Shown here: in pieces, positions 1 through 6,636 of the stretch
Numbering within the stretch: the first letter of the stretch is position 1
Layout: each line of letters starts with the position of its first letter
Assembly (NCBI GenBank): GCA_002368865.1
Contig: DFDT01000207.1
Span: 1-17,969, forward strand
Length of the DNA: 17,969 bases
DNA from: Lachnospiraceae bacterium UBA3821
GTDB taxonomy: Bacteria > Bacillota > Clostridia > Lachnospirales > Lachnospiraceae
Reading direction: 5' to 3'
The notes under the pieces: model-generated
What the model saw: only the letters and a program-made list of their open reading frames with translations
Told to the model about the DNA's origin: nothing
Database searches by the model: none
Translations under genes and position numbers: made by a program

Positions 1-1071
1 ACCGTTATCATGATGGCCGGTCTGCAGGGTGCAGGTAAGACCACCGCAACTGCCAAGATTGCGGCAAAATTAAAGCAAAAAGGCAAGAAATCCTTATTGG
101 TGGCCTGTGATATCTACAGACCTGCCGCAGTGGAGCAGCTTCACGTAAACGGTAAAAAGGTGGATGTGGAAGTGTTCGATATGGGCACGGATCACAAGCC
201 GGTGGAGATCGCAAGAGAAGCGATCGCTTACGCAGAGAAAAACGGTCACAATGTTGTGATCCTTGATACCGCTGGACGTCTGCATATTGATGAGAGCATG
301 ATGGAAGAACTGGCGGAGATCAAACGGGAACTCACGGTTCATCAAACCTTGTTGGTTGTGGATGCCATGACTGGTCAGGATGCTGTGAATGTGGCAAAAG
401 AGTTCGATGAAAAGGTGGGCATCGACGGCGTGGTATTGTCCAAAATGGACGGTGATACCAGAGGCGGTGCGGCACTTTCTATAAAGGCAGTGACAGGAAA
501 GCCGATCCTGTTTGTCAGCATGGGTGAGAAGCTTACGGATCTGGAGCAGTTTTATCCGGATCGTATGGCGAACCGTATCCTGGGAATGGGCGATGTGCTC
601 ACGCTGATCGAGAAGGCACAGGAGAGCATCGATATTGATGAGGAAAAAGGCCGTGAGATGGCTGGCCGCATGAAGAAGGGGAAATTCGACTTTGAAGATT
701 ACCTGGAAAGCATGAAGCAGATGCGCAATATGGGCGGTCTGTCCAGCATTTTGAGCATGCTGCCCGGCATGGGGATCAAAGCTGGAGAGCTGGAGGCGAT
801 GATCGATGAGAAACAGCTGAAGCATATGGAGGCCATTGTGCTTTCTATGACGGTGGAGGAACGCAGGGATCCCAAGCTTTTAAATCCCAGAAGAAAGCAC
901 CGCATTGCAAAGGGCGCCGGGGTGGATATTGCAGAGGTCAATCGTTTTGTCAAACAGTTTGAGCAGAGCCAGAAGCTGATGAAGCAGATGAGCGGCGGTA
1001 AGGGCAAACGACATGGCGGTATGTTCGGCGGCTTCGGCGGCATGATGGGTGGCGGCAGATTCCCGTTTTAG
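1..1071 (+). CDS. ffh: Signal recognition particle GTPase Ffh (SRP54), 5' end missing
   Basis: Protein component of the signal recognition particle. It binds 4.5S/6S RNA and signal sequences of nascent chains and docks with FtsY at the membrane. The frame is open from base 1, so the N domain and about 100 residues are cut off by the window edge. Visible in order: P-loop GLQGAGKTT (fragment residues 7-15), DIYRPAA, the DTAGRLH G3 motif, the SKMDGDTRGGAAL G4 region, and GEKLTDLEQFYPDRMANRILGMGD closing the G domain. The methionine-rich M domain follows, with MLPGMG and RIAKGAGV, and ends in a Gly/Met-rich tail (GGMFGGFGGMMGGG) typical of Ffh. It stands immediately upstream of rpsP, the usual Bacillota order. 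The 129 bases after its stop show no clear terminator, so readthrough into rpsP is possible. Confidence 0.97.
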   Translation, partial: TVIMMAGLQGAGKTTATAKIAAKLKQKGKKSLLVACDIYRPAAVEQLHVNGKKVDVEVFDMGTDHKPVEIAREAIAYAEKNGHNVVILDTAGRLHIDESMMEELAEIKRELTVHQTLLVVDAMTGQDAVNVAKEFDEKVGIDGVVLSKMDGDTRGGAALSIKAVTGKPILFVSMGEKLTDLEQFYPDRMANRILGMGDVLTLIEKAQESIDIDEEKGREMAGRMKKGKFDFEDYLESMKQMRNMGGLSSILSMLPGMGIKAGELEAMIDEKQLKHMEAIVLSMTVEERRDPKLLNPRRKHRIAKGAGVDIAEVNRFVKQFEQSQKLMKQMSGGKGKRHGGMFGGFGGMMGGGRFPF

Positions 1072-1200
1072 GAAGAAGCAGTTCCATCCGAAGAAGAAAG
1101 TAAGATTTGAGTTCGACGCCAGGAAGCGTTGCAATTCTTATCATAAAGCCTGAAAAGGTGTAACTATTATATCAATATTTTAAACATGGAGGAAAAAGAA

Positions 1201-1446
1201 ATGGCAGTAAAAATCAGATTAAGAAGAATGGGACAGAAGAAGGCTCCTTATTATAGAATCATCGTAGCTGATTCCCGTTCTCCCAGAGACGGAAGATTCA
1301 TCGATGAGATCGGTACCTATGATCCCAGCACAGATCCCAGCACGTTCAAGATTGATGAGGAGAAGGCAAAGAAGTGGCTGACCGACGGCGCACAGCCCAC
1401 AGAGGTTGTTGGCAAACTGTTCAAGGCTGCAGGCATCGAGAAATAA
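1201..1446 (+). CDS. rpsP: 30S ribosomal protein S16
   Basis: Structural protein of the small ribosomal subunit that binds 16S rRNA and aids 30S assembly. It has 81 residues, the normal family length, and begins with the typical [20 protein letters not shown] signature. It continues with [21 protein letters not shown] and a C-terminal helix ending KAAGIEK. An in-frame ATG lies at 1186, but it overlaps the Shine-Dalgarno GGAGG (1188-1192). The ATG at 1201 sits 8 bases after that site and gives the canonical N terminus, so 1201 is the start. It is followed after 32 bases by khpA and heads the classic rpsP-khpA-rimM-trmD cluster. Confidence 0.98.
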   Translation: MAVKIRLRRMGQKKAPYYRIIVADSRSPRDGRFIDEIGTYDPSTDPSTFKIDEEKAKKWLTDGAQPTEVVGKLFKAAGIEK

Positions 1447-1478
1447 GACAATCATAGTTTGATCTTTGGAGGTAGATG

Positions 1479-1706
1479 ATGAAAGAACTGGTAGAAGTAG
1501 TTGCAAAGGCTCTTGTCGATCATCCTGAAGAGGTCGTTGTGACCGAGAAGAAGGAAGGGAGAAATATCGTCATTGAACTACATGTAGCTGCCTCTGATAT
1601 GGGTAAAGTTATCGGTAAGCAGGGCAGGATTGCAAAAGCGATCCGTACGGTAGTAAAGGCGGCATCATCCAAAGATAATGCAAGAGTGGACGTGGAGATC
1701 GTCTAA
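1479..1706 (+). CDS. khpA: KH-domain RNA-binding protein KhpA (YlqC family)
   Basis: Small single-KH-domain RNA-binding protein of 75 residues. In Firmicutes, KhpA pairs with KhpB (Jag/EloR) and affects cell elongation and sRNA biology (family knowledge). The GXXG-type loop is seen as GKVIGKQGRIAKAIR at residues 42-56, within the usual MKELVEVVAKALVDHPEEV to VDVEIV framework. Two tandem ATGs occur (1476 and 1479). GGAGG at 1468-1472 is 3 bases from the first and 6 from the second, and family members begin MKELVE, so 1479 is preferred. A hairpin with a U-rich tail follows the stop, before rimM. Confidence 0.95.
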   Translation: MKELVEVVAKALVDHPEEVVVTEKKEGRNIVIELHVAASDMGKVIGKQGRIAKAIRTVVKAASSKDNARVDVEIV

Positions 1707-1718
1707 TAGCAAAAAATC

Positions 1719-1758
1719 CGGCGGGGCATGCCAAAGGCGTGTTCCGCTGTTGTTGTTT
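1719..1758 (+). terminator. Terminator-like hairpin between khpA and rimM
   Basis: Left arm CGGCGGGGCATGCC (1719-1732), loop AAA, right arm GGCGTGTTCCGCTG (1736-1749): a 14-bp stem, four pairs of which are G-U in RNA. It is followed by TTGTTGTTT (1750-1758) and preceded by a run of six A (1711-1716). The tail is interrupted by G, so this may be a partial terminator or attenuator that lowers rimM-trmD expression relative to rpsP-khpA. The role is inferred; the pairing is seen directly. Confidence 0.6.
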
Positions 1759-1773
1759 CAGACAGGAGAGTTT

Positions 1774-2289
1774 ATGGAAGATAGATTTCAGGTTGGGGTG
1801 ATCACTTCGCCTCACGGCGTCAGGGGAGAGGTGAAAGTTTTCCCCACAACAGATGATGTAAAACGGTTTAAGCGGCTCAAGGAAGTGATCCTGGACACCG
1901 GAAAAGAAAATGTGATATTGGAAATAGAAGGCGTAAAGTTTTTTAAACAGTTTGTGATTTTGAAATTTAAGGGCTTGGATACGCCGGAGGAAGTGGCAAA
2001 ATATCGTCAGAAGAGTCTGTATGTCACCAGGGAAAATGCGGTACGCCTGGGGAAAGACGAATATTTCATTGCGGACCTGATGGGGTTGAAGGTATATGAT
2101 GAAGCGGATGCCGAGATTGGTGTCCTGCGGGAGGTCCTGGAGACCGGCGCAAATGATGTTTATGTCATTGATCTGAACGATGGAAGAGAGCTGCTTTTGC
2201 CTGCCATCAAAGAGTGTGTTCTGCATGTGGATGTGGAAGCGGGTAAGATGCAGATTCATATATTGGATGGACTATTGGATGAAATTTAA
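1774..2289 (+). CDS. rimM: Ribosome maturation factor RimM
   Basis: 16S rRNA processing and 30S head-assembly factor that binds S19. It has 171 residues, normal for the family. The N-terminal RimM domain shows FQVGVITSPHGVRGEVKV (residues 5-22) and the characteristic FPTTDD. The C-terminal PRC barrel begins near YFIADLMGLKVYDE and includes GANDVYVI and the ELLLPAIKECVLHVD segment. The frame is open further upstream, but AGGAG (1764-1768) six bases before the ATG at 1774 and the family N terminus fix the start. Its 3' end overlaps the trmD start by 11 bases, which implies translational coupling. The B. subtilis-type ylqD gene that can separate khpA and rimM is absent; a hairpin occupies that place. 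Confidence 0.97.
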   Translation: MEDRFQVGVITSPHGVRGEVKVFPTTDDVKRFKRLKEVILDTGKENVILEIEGVKFFKQFVILKFKGLDTPEEVAKYRQKSLYVTRENAVRLGKDEYFIADLMGLKVYDEADAEIGVLREVLETGANDVYVIDLNDGRELLLPAIKECVLHVDVEAGKMQIHILDGLLDEI

Positions 2290-3679
2290 GGTATTGACGC
2301 TCTTTCCGGAAATGATAATGGACGGTTTGAAGACAAGTATCACCGGGAGAGCATTGGAGAATAATTTGATAGAGCTGGAGGCTGTGAATATCAGAGAGTA
2401 TTCTCTGGACAAACATGGCAAGGTGGATGATTATACCTATGGAGGCGGCGCCGGTATGTTGATGCAGGCGCAGCCTGTTTATGATGCCTGGCAGGCGCAG
2501 GTTTCGGGGAGAAAGACGCGGACAATCTATGTGACTCCCCAGGGACGGCTGTTTTCACAGGCCTATGCGGCAGAGCTGGCGCAGGAGGAAGAATTGATCT
2601 TTTTGTGCGGGCACTATGAGGGGATTGATCAGCGTGTGCTGGATGAAGTTGTAACGGATTATGTTTCCATCGGGGATTATGTCCTGACCGGCGGCGAACT
2701 TCCTGCAATGGTGATGATAGATGCTATTTCCAGGCTGATTCCCGGGGTGCTTCACAATGAAGAGTCGGCGGAAACCGAAAGTTTCCATCGGAATCTGTTG
2801 GAGTATCCGCAGTATTCGAGACCGGAAGTGTGGCACGGACAAAAGGTGCCGGATGTACTCTTGTCCGGAGATCACAGGAAGATTGCGGCGTGGAGAATGG
2901 AGCAGTCGGAAAAACTCACCAGAGAACGCAGACCGGATCTGTACGCAAAATACGAAAGGCAGGAAGCGGTGATTCAAGTGCTTTTGGGTGAAAAACGGCT
3001 GCATATCCATATGATCGAGAACCTGCGGAGAGGACGAGGTGAGGTGATCTGTTGGAAAGACCGGGCAGTGTGTGTATATGATCCGGATTGCAGGCTGGGA
3101 ATGTTCACTGTGGCGTCCGGCAGGGATGCTGCTTCTCAGTTGATCGAAGCGATTCCGCAGAACATCCTGGATGATATGAGGTTTGCGGTGACAACGGACA
3201 TTGCCATAAACAGGGAGTTGGCAGACAGATTGTCCGGAGATACGATACGGATCACATCCGAAGGCAGGATGGCGTGTTACACCCAGAGAACTTTTCTGCC
3301 GGTGAAATACAAGGATATCCGTTTGCTACAAGAAGCGGATCAGGAGTATCCTGCATCGCATTGGGAATGGCAGGATGCGGATCAGCCGGCGGAACGGATA
3401 CGGGCGAAGGCATTCTATGGTGCCTATGCGGAGGATAGGTTGATCGGGTTTTGCGGCTGGCTTTCGGACGGAAGGATCGGGTATCTGTATGTGGAGGAAG
3501 AATATCGGAGACAAGGGATCGGAACGTCTTTGGAAGCATTTTGTATCAACAGACAATTGGAGATGGGATTTGTTCCCTATGGATTTATCCCCAAGGAGAA
3601 CGAGGTGGCATTGAAGATGCAGATCAATATGGGATTATATCTGTCGGAAGGCTGTATTTGGTGGCTGGAGAGAAGCTAG
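2279..3679 (+). CDS. trmD: tRNA (guanine37-N1)-methyltransferase TrmD fused to a GNAT acetyltransferase
   Basis: Bifunctional-looking protein of 466 residues; TrmD alone is usually about 230-255. Residues 1-~228 are TrmD, which uses SAM to make m1G37 in tRNA and prevents frameshifting. Seen are DDYTYGGGAGMLM (50-62), GHYEGIDQRV (111-120), the knot segment SIGDYVLTGGELPAMVMIDAI (130-150), SRLIPGVL and EYPQYSRPEVW. The position matching the catalytic Asp of E. coli TrmD (DSF) is Glu167 (ESF); I believe other clostridial TrmDs share this but cannot check. Residues ~245-466, from MIENLRRGRGEV, form a GNAT: an N-terminal subdomain, then GYLYVEEEYRRQGIGTSLEAF (401-421) with the acetyl-CoA loop RRQGIGT, and a C terminus NEVALKMQINMGLYLSEG. 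The joining frame has no stop, and Met245 (3011) has no good Shine-Dalgarno. The acetylation substrate is unknown. Confidence 0.9.
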   Translation: MKFKVLTLFPEMIMDGLKTSITGRALENNLIELEAVNIREYSLDKHGKVDDYTYGGGAGMLMQAQPVYDAWQAQVSGRKTRTIYVTPQGRLFSQAYAAELAQEEELIFLCGHYEGIDQRVLDEVVTDYVSIGDYVLTGGELPAMVMIDAISRLIPGVLHNEESAETESFHRNLLEYPQYSRPEVWHGQKVPDVLLSGDHRKIAAWRMEQSEKLTRERRPDLYAKYERQEAVIQVLLGEKRLHIHMIENLRRGRGEVICWKDRAVCVYDPDCRLGMFTVASGRDAASQLIEAIPQNILDDMRFAVTTDIAINRELADRLSGDTIRITSEGRMACYTQRTFLPVKYKDIRLLQEADQEYPASHWEWQDADQPAERIRAKAFYGAYAEDRLIGFCGWLSDGRIGYLYVEEEYRRQGIGTSLEAFCINRQLEMGFVPYGFIPKENEVALKMQINMGLYLSEGCIWWLERS

Positions 3680-3692
3680 TGGAGGAATATTT

Positions 3693-5354
3693 ATGCAGAA
3701 CCTTAACCGTATTGCATGCGGTTTTATCAGAGTGATCGGTGTTTTTTTTATAGGATATATTTTTCTGCAGGGACTCTATACGATCTGCTGTATTCAAAGA
3801 GTGGAAGAGTTGACCTACTATATGAAGAACGATGTGTTTCGGCAGGTGGCGGGAATTGCATTGTTTGGGATAATAGTCTTTTTCCTGCAAAAGAAAAAAG
3901 ACAGATATGAGAATTTTTTGAAGAAAAACGAAACGGTTTTTTTAGGAATTCTGCTGGCGGTTGTTTTGCTGTCGTTTACCGCTTGGATTATGGTTACCAG
4001 ATTTTGGTATTTTGGAGATATGGAAAAGATATATCAATATGCCGGAATGATCCTTGCGGGAGATTTTTCCGGTTGGATGCCCGGCGGGTATCCATATGAG
4101 TGGACACAGCAGAACACACTGATCCTTTTCGTAGTGGGACTTTTGAAGATATTTGACGCAGACGCCAGCTTTTTAGCATTTTATTTTATTAACCTTTTCT
4201 TTTACGGTGTGGCATTGGTGGCGATTACGATGATCCTGCATCGTTTCGCGACTGACAGAATGACATATATAGCAGAAGCTGTTATGGTTATGCTTTATTT
4301 TCCCTTTGGTTTTTTGATCCTGATGCTGTATGGAGACATGATCGGTTTTTCCTTTGGCTGTGTGTCCATGGCTTTTTTGGTTTACTATTTGGATAGCAGG
4401 AAGATCTGGCAGATCCTGGCTTCCTGCATTTGCATAATCGTTGCAGTTAATTTCCGACAAAACGAAACCATTATTTTCTTAGGCATACTGATTATACTGC
4501 TTATGGATTGGCTGAAAAATTCCCAATCAGTAGGACGATTGGGAATATTCATTATATACATAGGGATCGCTTTTATAGGATTTTCCGTTCCCGGAAAAAT
4601 CATAGAGGGAATGGGAAATGTGAAAATGGAAGGCGGAAACAGCCGGTGGGCGCATGTCGCCATGGGGCTCCAGGAGAGCGATAAGGCTCCGGGGTGGTAT
4701 AATAACTATGTGGATGAAGTGTTTGAAGGAAACAATTATAATAAGTTGGAAACAGCCAAAGCAGCCAAAGCAGACATAGGAGCGCGCTTGAAATTTTTCA
4801 AAGAGGATCCCGTGTATGCATGGCGATTTTTTCATAAAAAACTTGCTTCGGAATGGAACAACCCGACTTTTGAATGCTTTCATATACAGAACTGGCGAAA
4901 TACAAGTCTGGAACTTTCGCCGGTGGTTAAATCCATTATCAATGACGGCGGTAAGCTGAATATTTTACTGATCGATCTTTTGGATCTGGCGCAGTCAATC
5001 GTGCTGTTTGGTGTAATGATGTATTTGATCTGTGTCAAAACAACGGATCTGAGACAATTACTATTTATGATCCTGTTTATAGGAGGTTTTCTGTTTTTTG
5101 CTTTTTGGGAGGCAAAATGCAGATATGTATTGCCGTTTTATTTCCTGCTGATACCATATGCATATTCAGGATATGCAGAGATGATCCGGCAAAAAAGAAT
5201 CAAGACGGCAACGGTCATAATGGTATTGATCGCATGGATCGGGATTTCTCAAAACAGCTGGATATGTGATGCATTTAAGTTAAATGCGGACACAGATGCA
5301 TATTATGAGTATATTCATCAATATAACCATAATTTTGAGAATTTTCGATTTTAG
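3693..5354 (+). CDS. Polytopic membrane protein, probable GT-C-type glycosyltransferase
   Basis: 553 residues with roughly 12-13 hydrophobic segments (for example 10-32, 48-66, 83-104, 190-232, 238-252, 258-274, 283-300, 425-448, 453-472, 477-495, 503-519). Features that suggest a GT-C lipid-linked sugar transferase are FGDMEKIYQYA (Asp109) after an early membrane segment, where these enzymes keep catalytic acidic residues, then GGYPYEWTQQNTLILFVVGLLKIF, a large loop (about 301-422) with MEGGNSRWAHVAMGLQ, and FWEAKCRYVLPFYFLLIPYAY near the C terminus. The acceptor and sugar are unknown, and I recognise no named gene. GGAGG (3681-3685) precedes the ATG; the trmD stop is 13 bases upstream, so it is probably co-transcribed. 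It interrupts the usual trmD-rplS adjacency and looks more AT-rich than its neighbours, which suggests a lineage-specific insertion. Confidence 0.65.
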   Translation: MQNLNRIACGFIRVIGVFFIGYIFLQGLYTICCIQRVEELTYYMKNDVFRQVAGIALFGIIVFFLQKKKDRYENFLKKNETVFLGILLAVVLLSFTAWIMVTRFWYFGDMEKIYQYAGMILAGDFSGWMPGGYPYEWTQQNTLILFVVGLLKIFDADASFLAFYFINLFFYGVALVAITMILHRFATDRMTYIAEAVMVMLYFPFGFLILMLYGDMIGFSFGCVSMAFLVYYLDSRKIWQILASCICIIVAVNFRQNETIIFLGILIILLMDWLKNSQSVGRLGIFIIYIGIAFIGFSVPGKIIEGMGNVKMEGGNSRWAHVAMGLQESDKAPGWYNNYVDEVFEGNNYNKLETAKAAKADIGARLKFFKEDPVYAWRFFHKKLASEWNNPTFECFHIQNWRNTSLELSPVVKSIINDGGKLNILLIDLLDLAQSIVLFGVMMYLICVKTTDLRQLLFMILFIGGFLFFAFWEAKCRYVLPFYFLLIPYAYSGYAEMIRQKRIKTATVIMVLIAWIGISQNSWICDAFKLNADTDAYYEYIHQYNHNFENFRF

Positions 5355-5377
5355 AAAATCTTTTAGAAAATCTTTTA
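5349..5377 (+). repeat. 12-bp tandem repeat at the end of the GT-C-like gene
   Basis: TTTTAGAAAATC occurs twice in tandem (5349-5360, 5361-5372), followed by a partial third copy TTTTA. The gene's stop TAG lies in the first copy and is repeated in the second. It is AT-rich; GATTTT and AAAATC are complementary, so weak pairing is possible, but there is no convincing terminator. It probably arose by slippage duplication. Confidence 0.7.
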
Positions 5378-5385
5378 AATTTTAC

Positions 5386-5414
5386 TTGCGCATTTTCATA
5401 GTACATGATATAAT
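5386..5414 (+). promoter_or_regulatory. Promoter of rplS
   Basis: Sigma-A type: -35 TTGCGC (5386-5391), 17-base spacer, -10 TATAAT (5409-5414), predicting a start near 5421 and a leader of about 86 bases before rplS. A short dyad ACATG (5403-5407) / CATGT (5419-5423) flanks the -10. Having its own promoter uncouples rplS from the upstream trmD transcript. Confidence 0.75.
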
Positions 5415-5420
5415 TTTACA

Positions 5421-5506
5421 TGTTGCGAAAACGAGATGGTCCTCTGTTACTGAAATGTAGAGAATACATGGTATTAAGAACATCCATTTTATGAAGGAGG
5501 CTCAAT
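5421..5506 (+). other. 5' leader of rplS
   Basis: The predicted untranslated leader ends in AAGGAGG (5494-5500) six bases before the ATG. Short complementary pieces (CTC...GAG enclosing TAC...GTA) could form a small bulged hairpin around 5443-5463. L19 leaders with autoregulatory structures are known in Firmicutes, but I cannot show that this sequence matches that family. Confidence 0.3.
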
Positions 5507-5854
5507 ATGAGTGATATTATCAAAGAGATCGAAGCAGAGCAGTTGAAGGAAAAGGTTGATGATTTCCGTGTTGGTGATACCGTAAAGGTTTATGGTAAGA
5601 TCAAAGAGGGAAACCGTGAGAGAATCCAGGTATTCGAGGGCGTTGTCCTGAAGAGACAGGGTGGCAGCAACCGTGAGACATTCACCGTGAGAAAGAATTC
5701 TAACGGTATCGGCGTGGAGAAGACCTGGCCGCTTCATTCCCCCAATGTGGAGAAGATCGAAGTTGTAAGACGCGGTAAAGTAAGACGTGCAAAATTGAAC
5801 TATCTGAGAGATCGTATCGGTAAGAAGGCTAAGGTAAAAGAACTTGTAAAGTAA
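5507..5854 (+). CDS. rplS: 50S ribosomal protein L19
   Basis: Large-subunit protein at the 30S-50S interface. It has 115 residues, the normal length. Diagnostic segments are [77 protein letters not shown] and the lysine-rich tail. A strong AAGGAGG (5494-5500) sets the start. It is transcribed from its own promoter at 5386-5414 and followed by an intrinsic terminator at 5889-5920, so it probably forms a monocistronic unit between the trmD operon and the lepB-rbgA operon. Confidence 0.98.
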   Translation: MSDIIKEIEAEQLKEKVDDFRVGDTVKVYGKIKEGNRERIQVFEGVVLKRQGGSNRETFTVRKNSNGIGVEKTWPLHSPNVEKIEVVRRGKVRRAKLNYLRDRIGKKAKVKELVK

Positions 5855-5888
5855 TCTTACACAGGTAAATCTGAAAGTCGTGGAGACA

Positions 5889-5920
5889 GGGTAATTGCAG
5901 GGAATGCGATTACCCTTTTC
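5889..5920 (+). terminator. Intrinsic terminator of rplS
   Basis: Stem GGGTAATTGC (5889-5898) with GCGATTACCC (5906-5915), 10 pairs including one T-G wobble, loop AGGGAAT, then TTTTC (5916-5920) and a continuing pyrimidine/AT-rich tail. It lies 34 bases after the rplS stop. The T-run also falls where the -35 of the next promoter would be. Confidence 0.85.
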
Positions 5921-5935
5921 TATTTACCGCAAATG

Positions 5936-5944
5936 TGATATAAT
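5936..5944 (+). promoter_or_regulatory. Extended -10 promoter of the lepB-rbgA operon
   Basis: TGATATAAT (5936-5944) is an extended -10 (TG-N-TATAAT). The 17-base-spaced -35 position is TTTTCT (5916-5921) in the terminator tail, a poor match, which fits dependence on the extended -10. The hexamer lies in the left arm of the palindrome described at 5940-5964. A second TATAAT at 5973-5978 has no -35 at the right spacing. Confidence 0.6.
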
Positions 5945-5964
5945 AGACGCACAGCGTCTATTAT
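5940..5964 (+). repeat. Perfect 11-bp inverted repeat over the lepB -10 box
   Basis: ATAATAGACGC (5940-5950), loop ACA, GCGTCTATTAT (5954-5964). The left arm contains most of the -10 and the predicted transcription start falls at the loop. It is therefore more likely a DNA-level operator-like dyad than an RNA hairpin, unless transcription starts further upstream. A related palindrome occurs at 16968-17030. Confidence 0.85.
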
Positions 5965-6011
5965 CAAAGGGATATAATAACTTGTAGTTTTATTTGATCG
6001 GGTGAGTCAGA

Positions 6012-6590
6012 ATGGCAAGACATAAGGGACTGAGTTTTTATAAGCGGAGAAAGAAAATAAATGTAGGTATTGTCCGGGAGGTTTTCAGCTGGATCTTTGG
6101 AATCGCTGTTTCAATCTTTCTTGCGGTGGTGTTGGTTTATTTTTTCGGGATGACCATCTATGTTGTGGGATCATCCATGGAGCAGGAACTTTCTAACGGT
6201 CAGGAAGTATTGATCGATCGTTTCTGTTATGTGTTATCTTCACCGAAGAACGGTGATGTGGTTGCTTTTTTGCCAAACGGAAATGAGAAGGCTCATTATT
6301 ATGTGAAGCGCATTGTAGCGGAACCCGGAGATGAGGTGCTGATCCAGAACGGCGTATTGTATGTAAATGCACAAAAGAGCGAATGGGTGGACGAGAAAAT
6401 TCTGGATGCGGGAATTGCGGAGAATCAGCTGGTCATGGGAAAAGGCGAGTATTTCTGTATCGGAGATAATGTAAATAACAGCGAGGACAGCCGCTCCGCC
6501 AATATCGGTATGGTAAAGAATACCGATGTGATCGGCAGGGTATGGTTTCGCAAGGCTGGTAAGGACTCTAGACCCGGGTTTGTGAAATGA
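6012..6590 (+). CDS. lepB: Type I signal peptidase (first copy)
   Basis: Membrane-anchored serine protease that removes signal peptides from secreted proteins after export. 192 residues: a basic N terminus (KRRKK), one transmembrane segment (about 26-49), then the catalytic domain outside. Ser-Lys dyad: Ser55 in VVGSSMEQEL and Lys99 in YYVKRIVAEPGD. Box E is GDNVNNSEDSR (151-161). The first box reads SMEQEL rather than the common SMxPTL, so the Pro-Thr after the nucleophile is missing; the substrate range could differ from the second copy. GGTGA (6001-6005) precedes the ATG by 6 bases. It heads the operon lepB-rbgA-lepB-rnhB and follows an unusual palindromic promoter. Confidence 0.93.
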   Translation: MARHKGLSFYKRRKKINVGIVREVFSWIFGIAVSIFLAVVLVYFFGMTIYVVGSSMEQELSNGQEVLIDRFCYVLSSPKNGDVVAFLPNGNEKAHYYVKRIVAEPGDEVLIQNGVLYVNAQKSEWVDEKILDAGIAENQLVMGKGEYFCIGDNVNNSEDSRSANIGMVKNTDVIGRVWFRKAGKDSRPGFVK

Positions 6591-6636
6591 TCTGTTCATA
6601 TTTTTAAATCAATGTAAATAAGGAAACGGAGTACAT

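Noticed and set aside
94..825. 243-codon minus-strand frame inside ffh
   Set aside because: Antisense to the highly conserved Ffh G and M domains; His/Leu-rich composition is typical of shadow frames.
1186..1200. Upstream in-frame ATG for rpsP giving MEEKE before MAVKIR
   Set aside because: It overlaps the Shine-Dalgarno itself and would extend a protein whose N terminus is nearly invariant.
1072..1200. Promoter or terminator between ffh and rpsP
   Set aside because: TTGCAA at 1129 and TATTAT at 1165 are too far apart (30 bases) to form a promoter, and no stem with a T-run is present.
1609..2259. 216-codon minus-strand frame across khpA-rimM
   Set aside because: Antisense to two conserved genes and runs through the khpA-rimM hairpin; no recognisable domain.
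2955..3011. Separate GNAT gene starting at ATG 3011 rather than a fusion
   Set aside because: No stop codon separates it from trmD and GGGTGAAAAA lies about 16 bases or more from the ATG, too far for a good ribosome-binding site; kept only as an alternative.
5973..5978. Second TATAAT as an extra lepB promoter
   Set aside because: The 17-base-spaced -35 position reads CACAGC inside the palindrome and there is no TG extension, so support is too weak.
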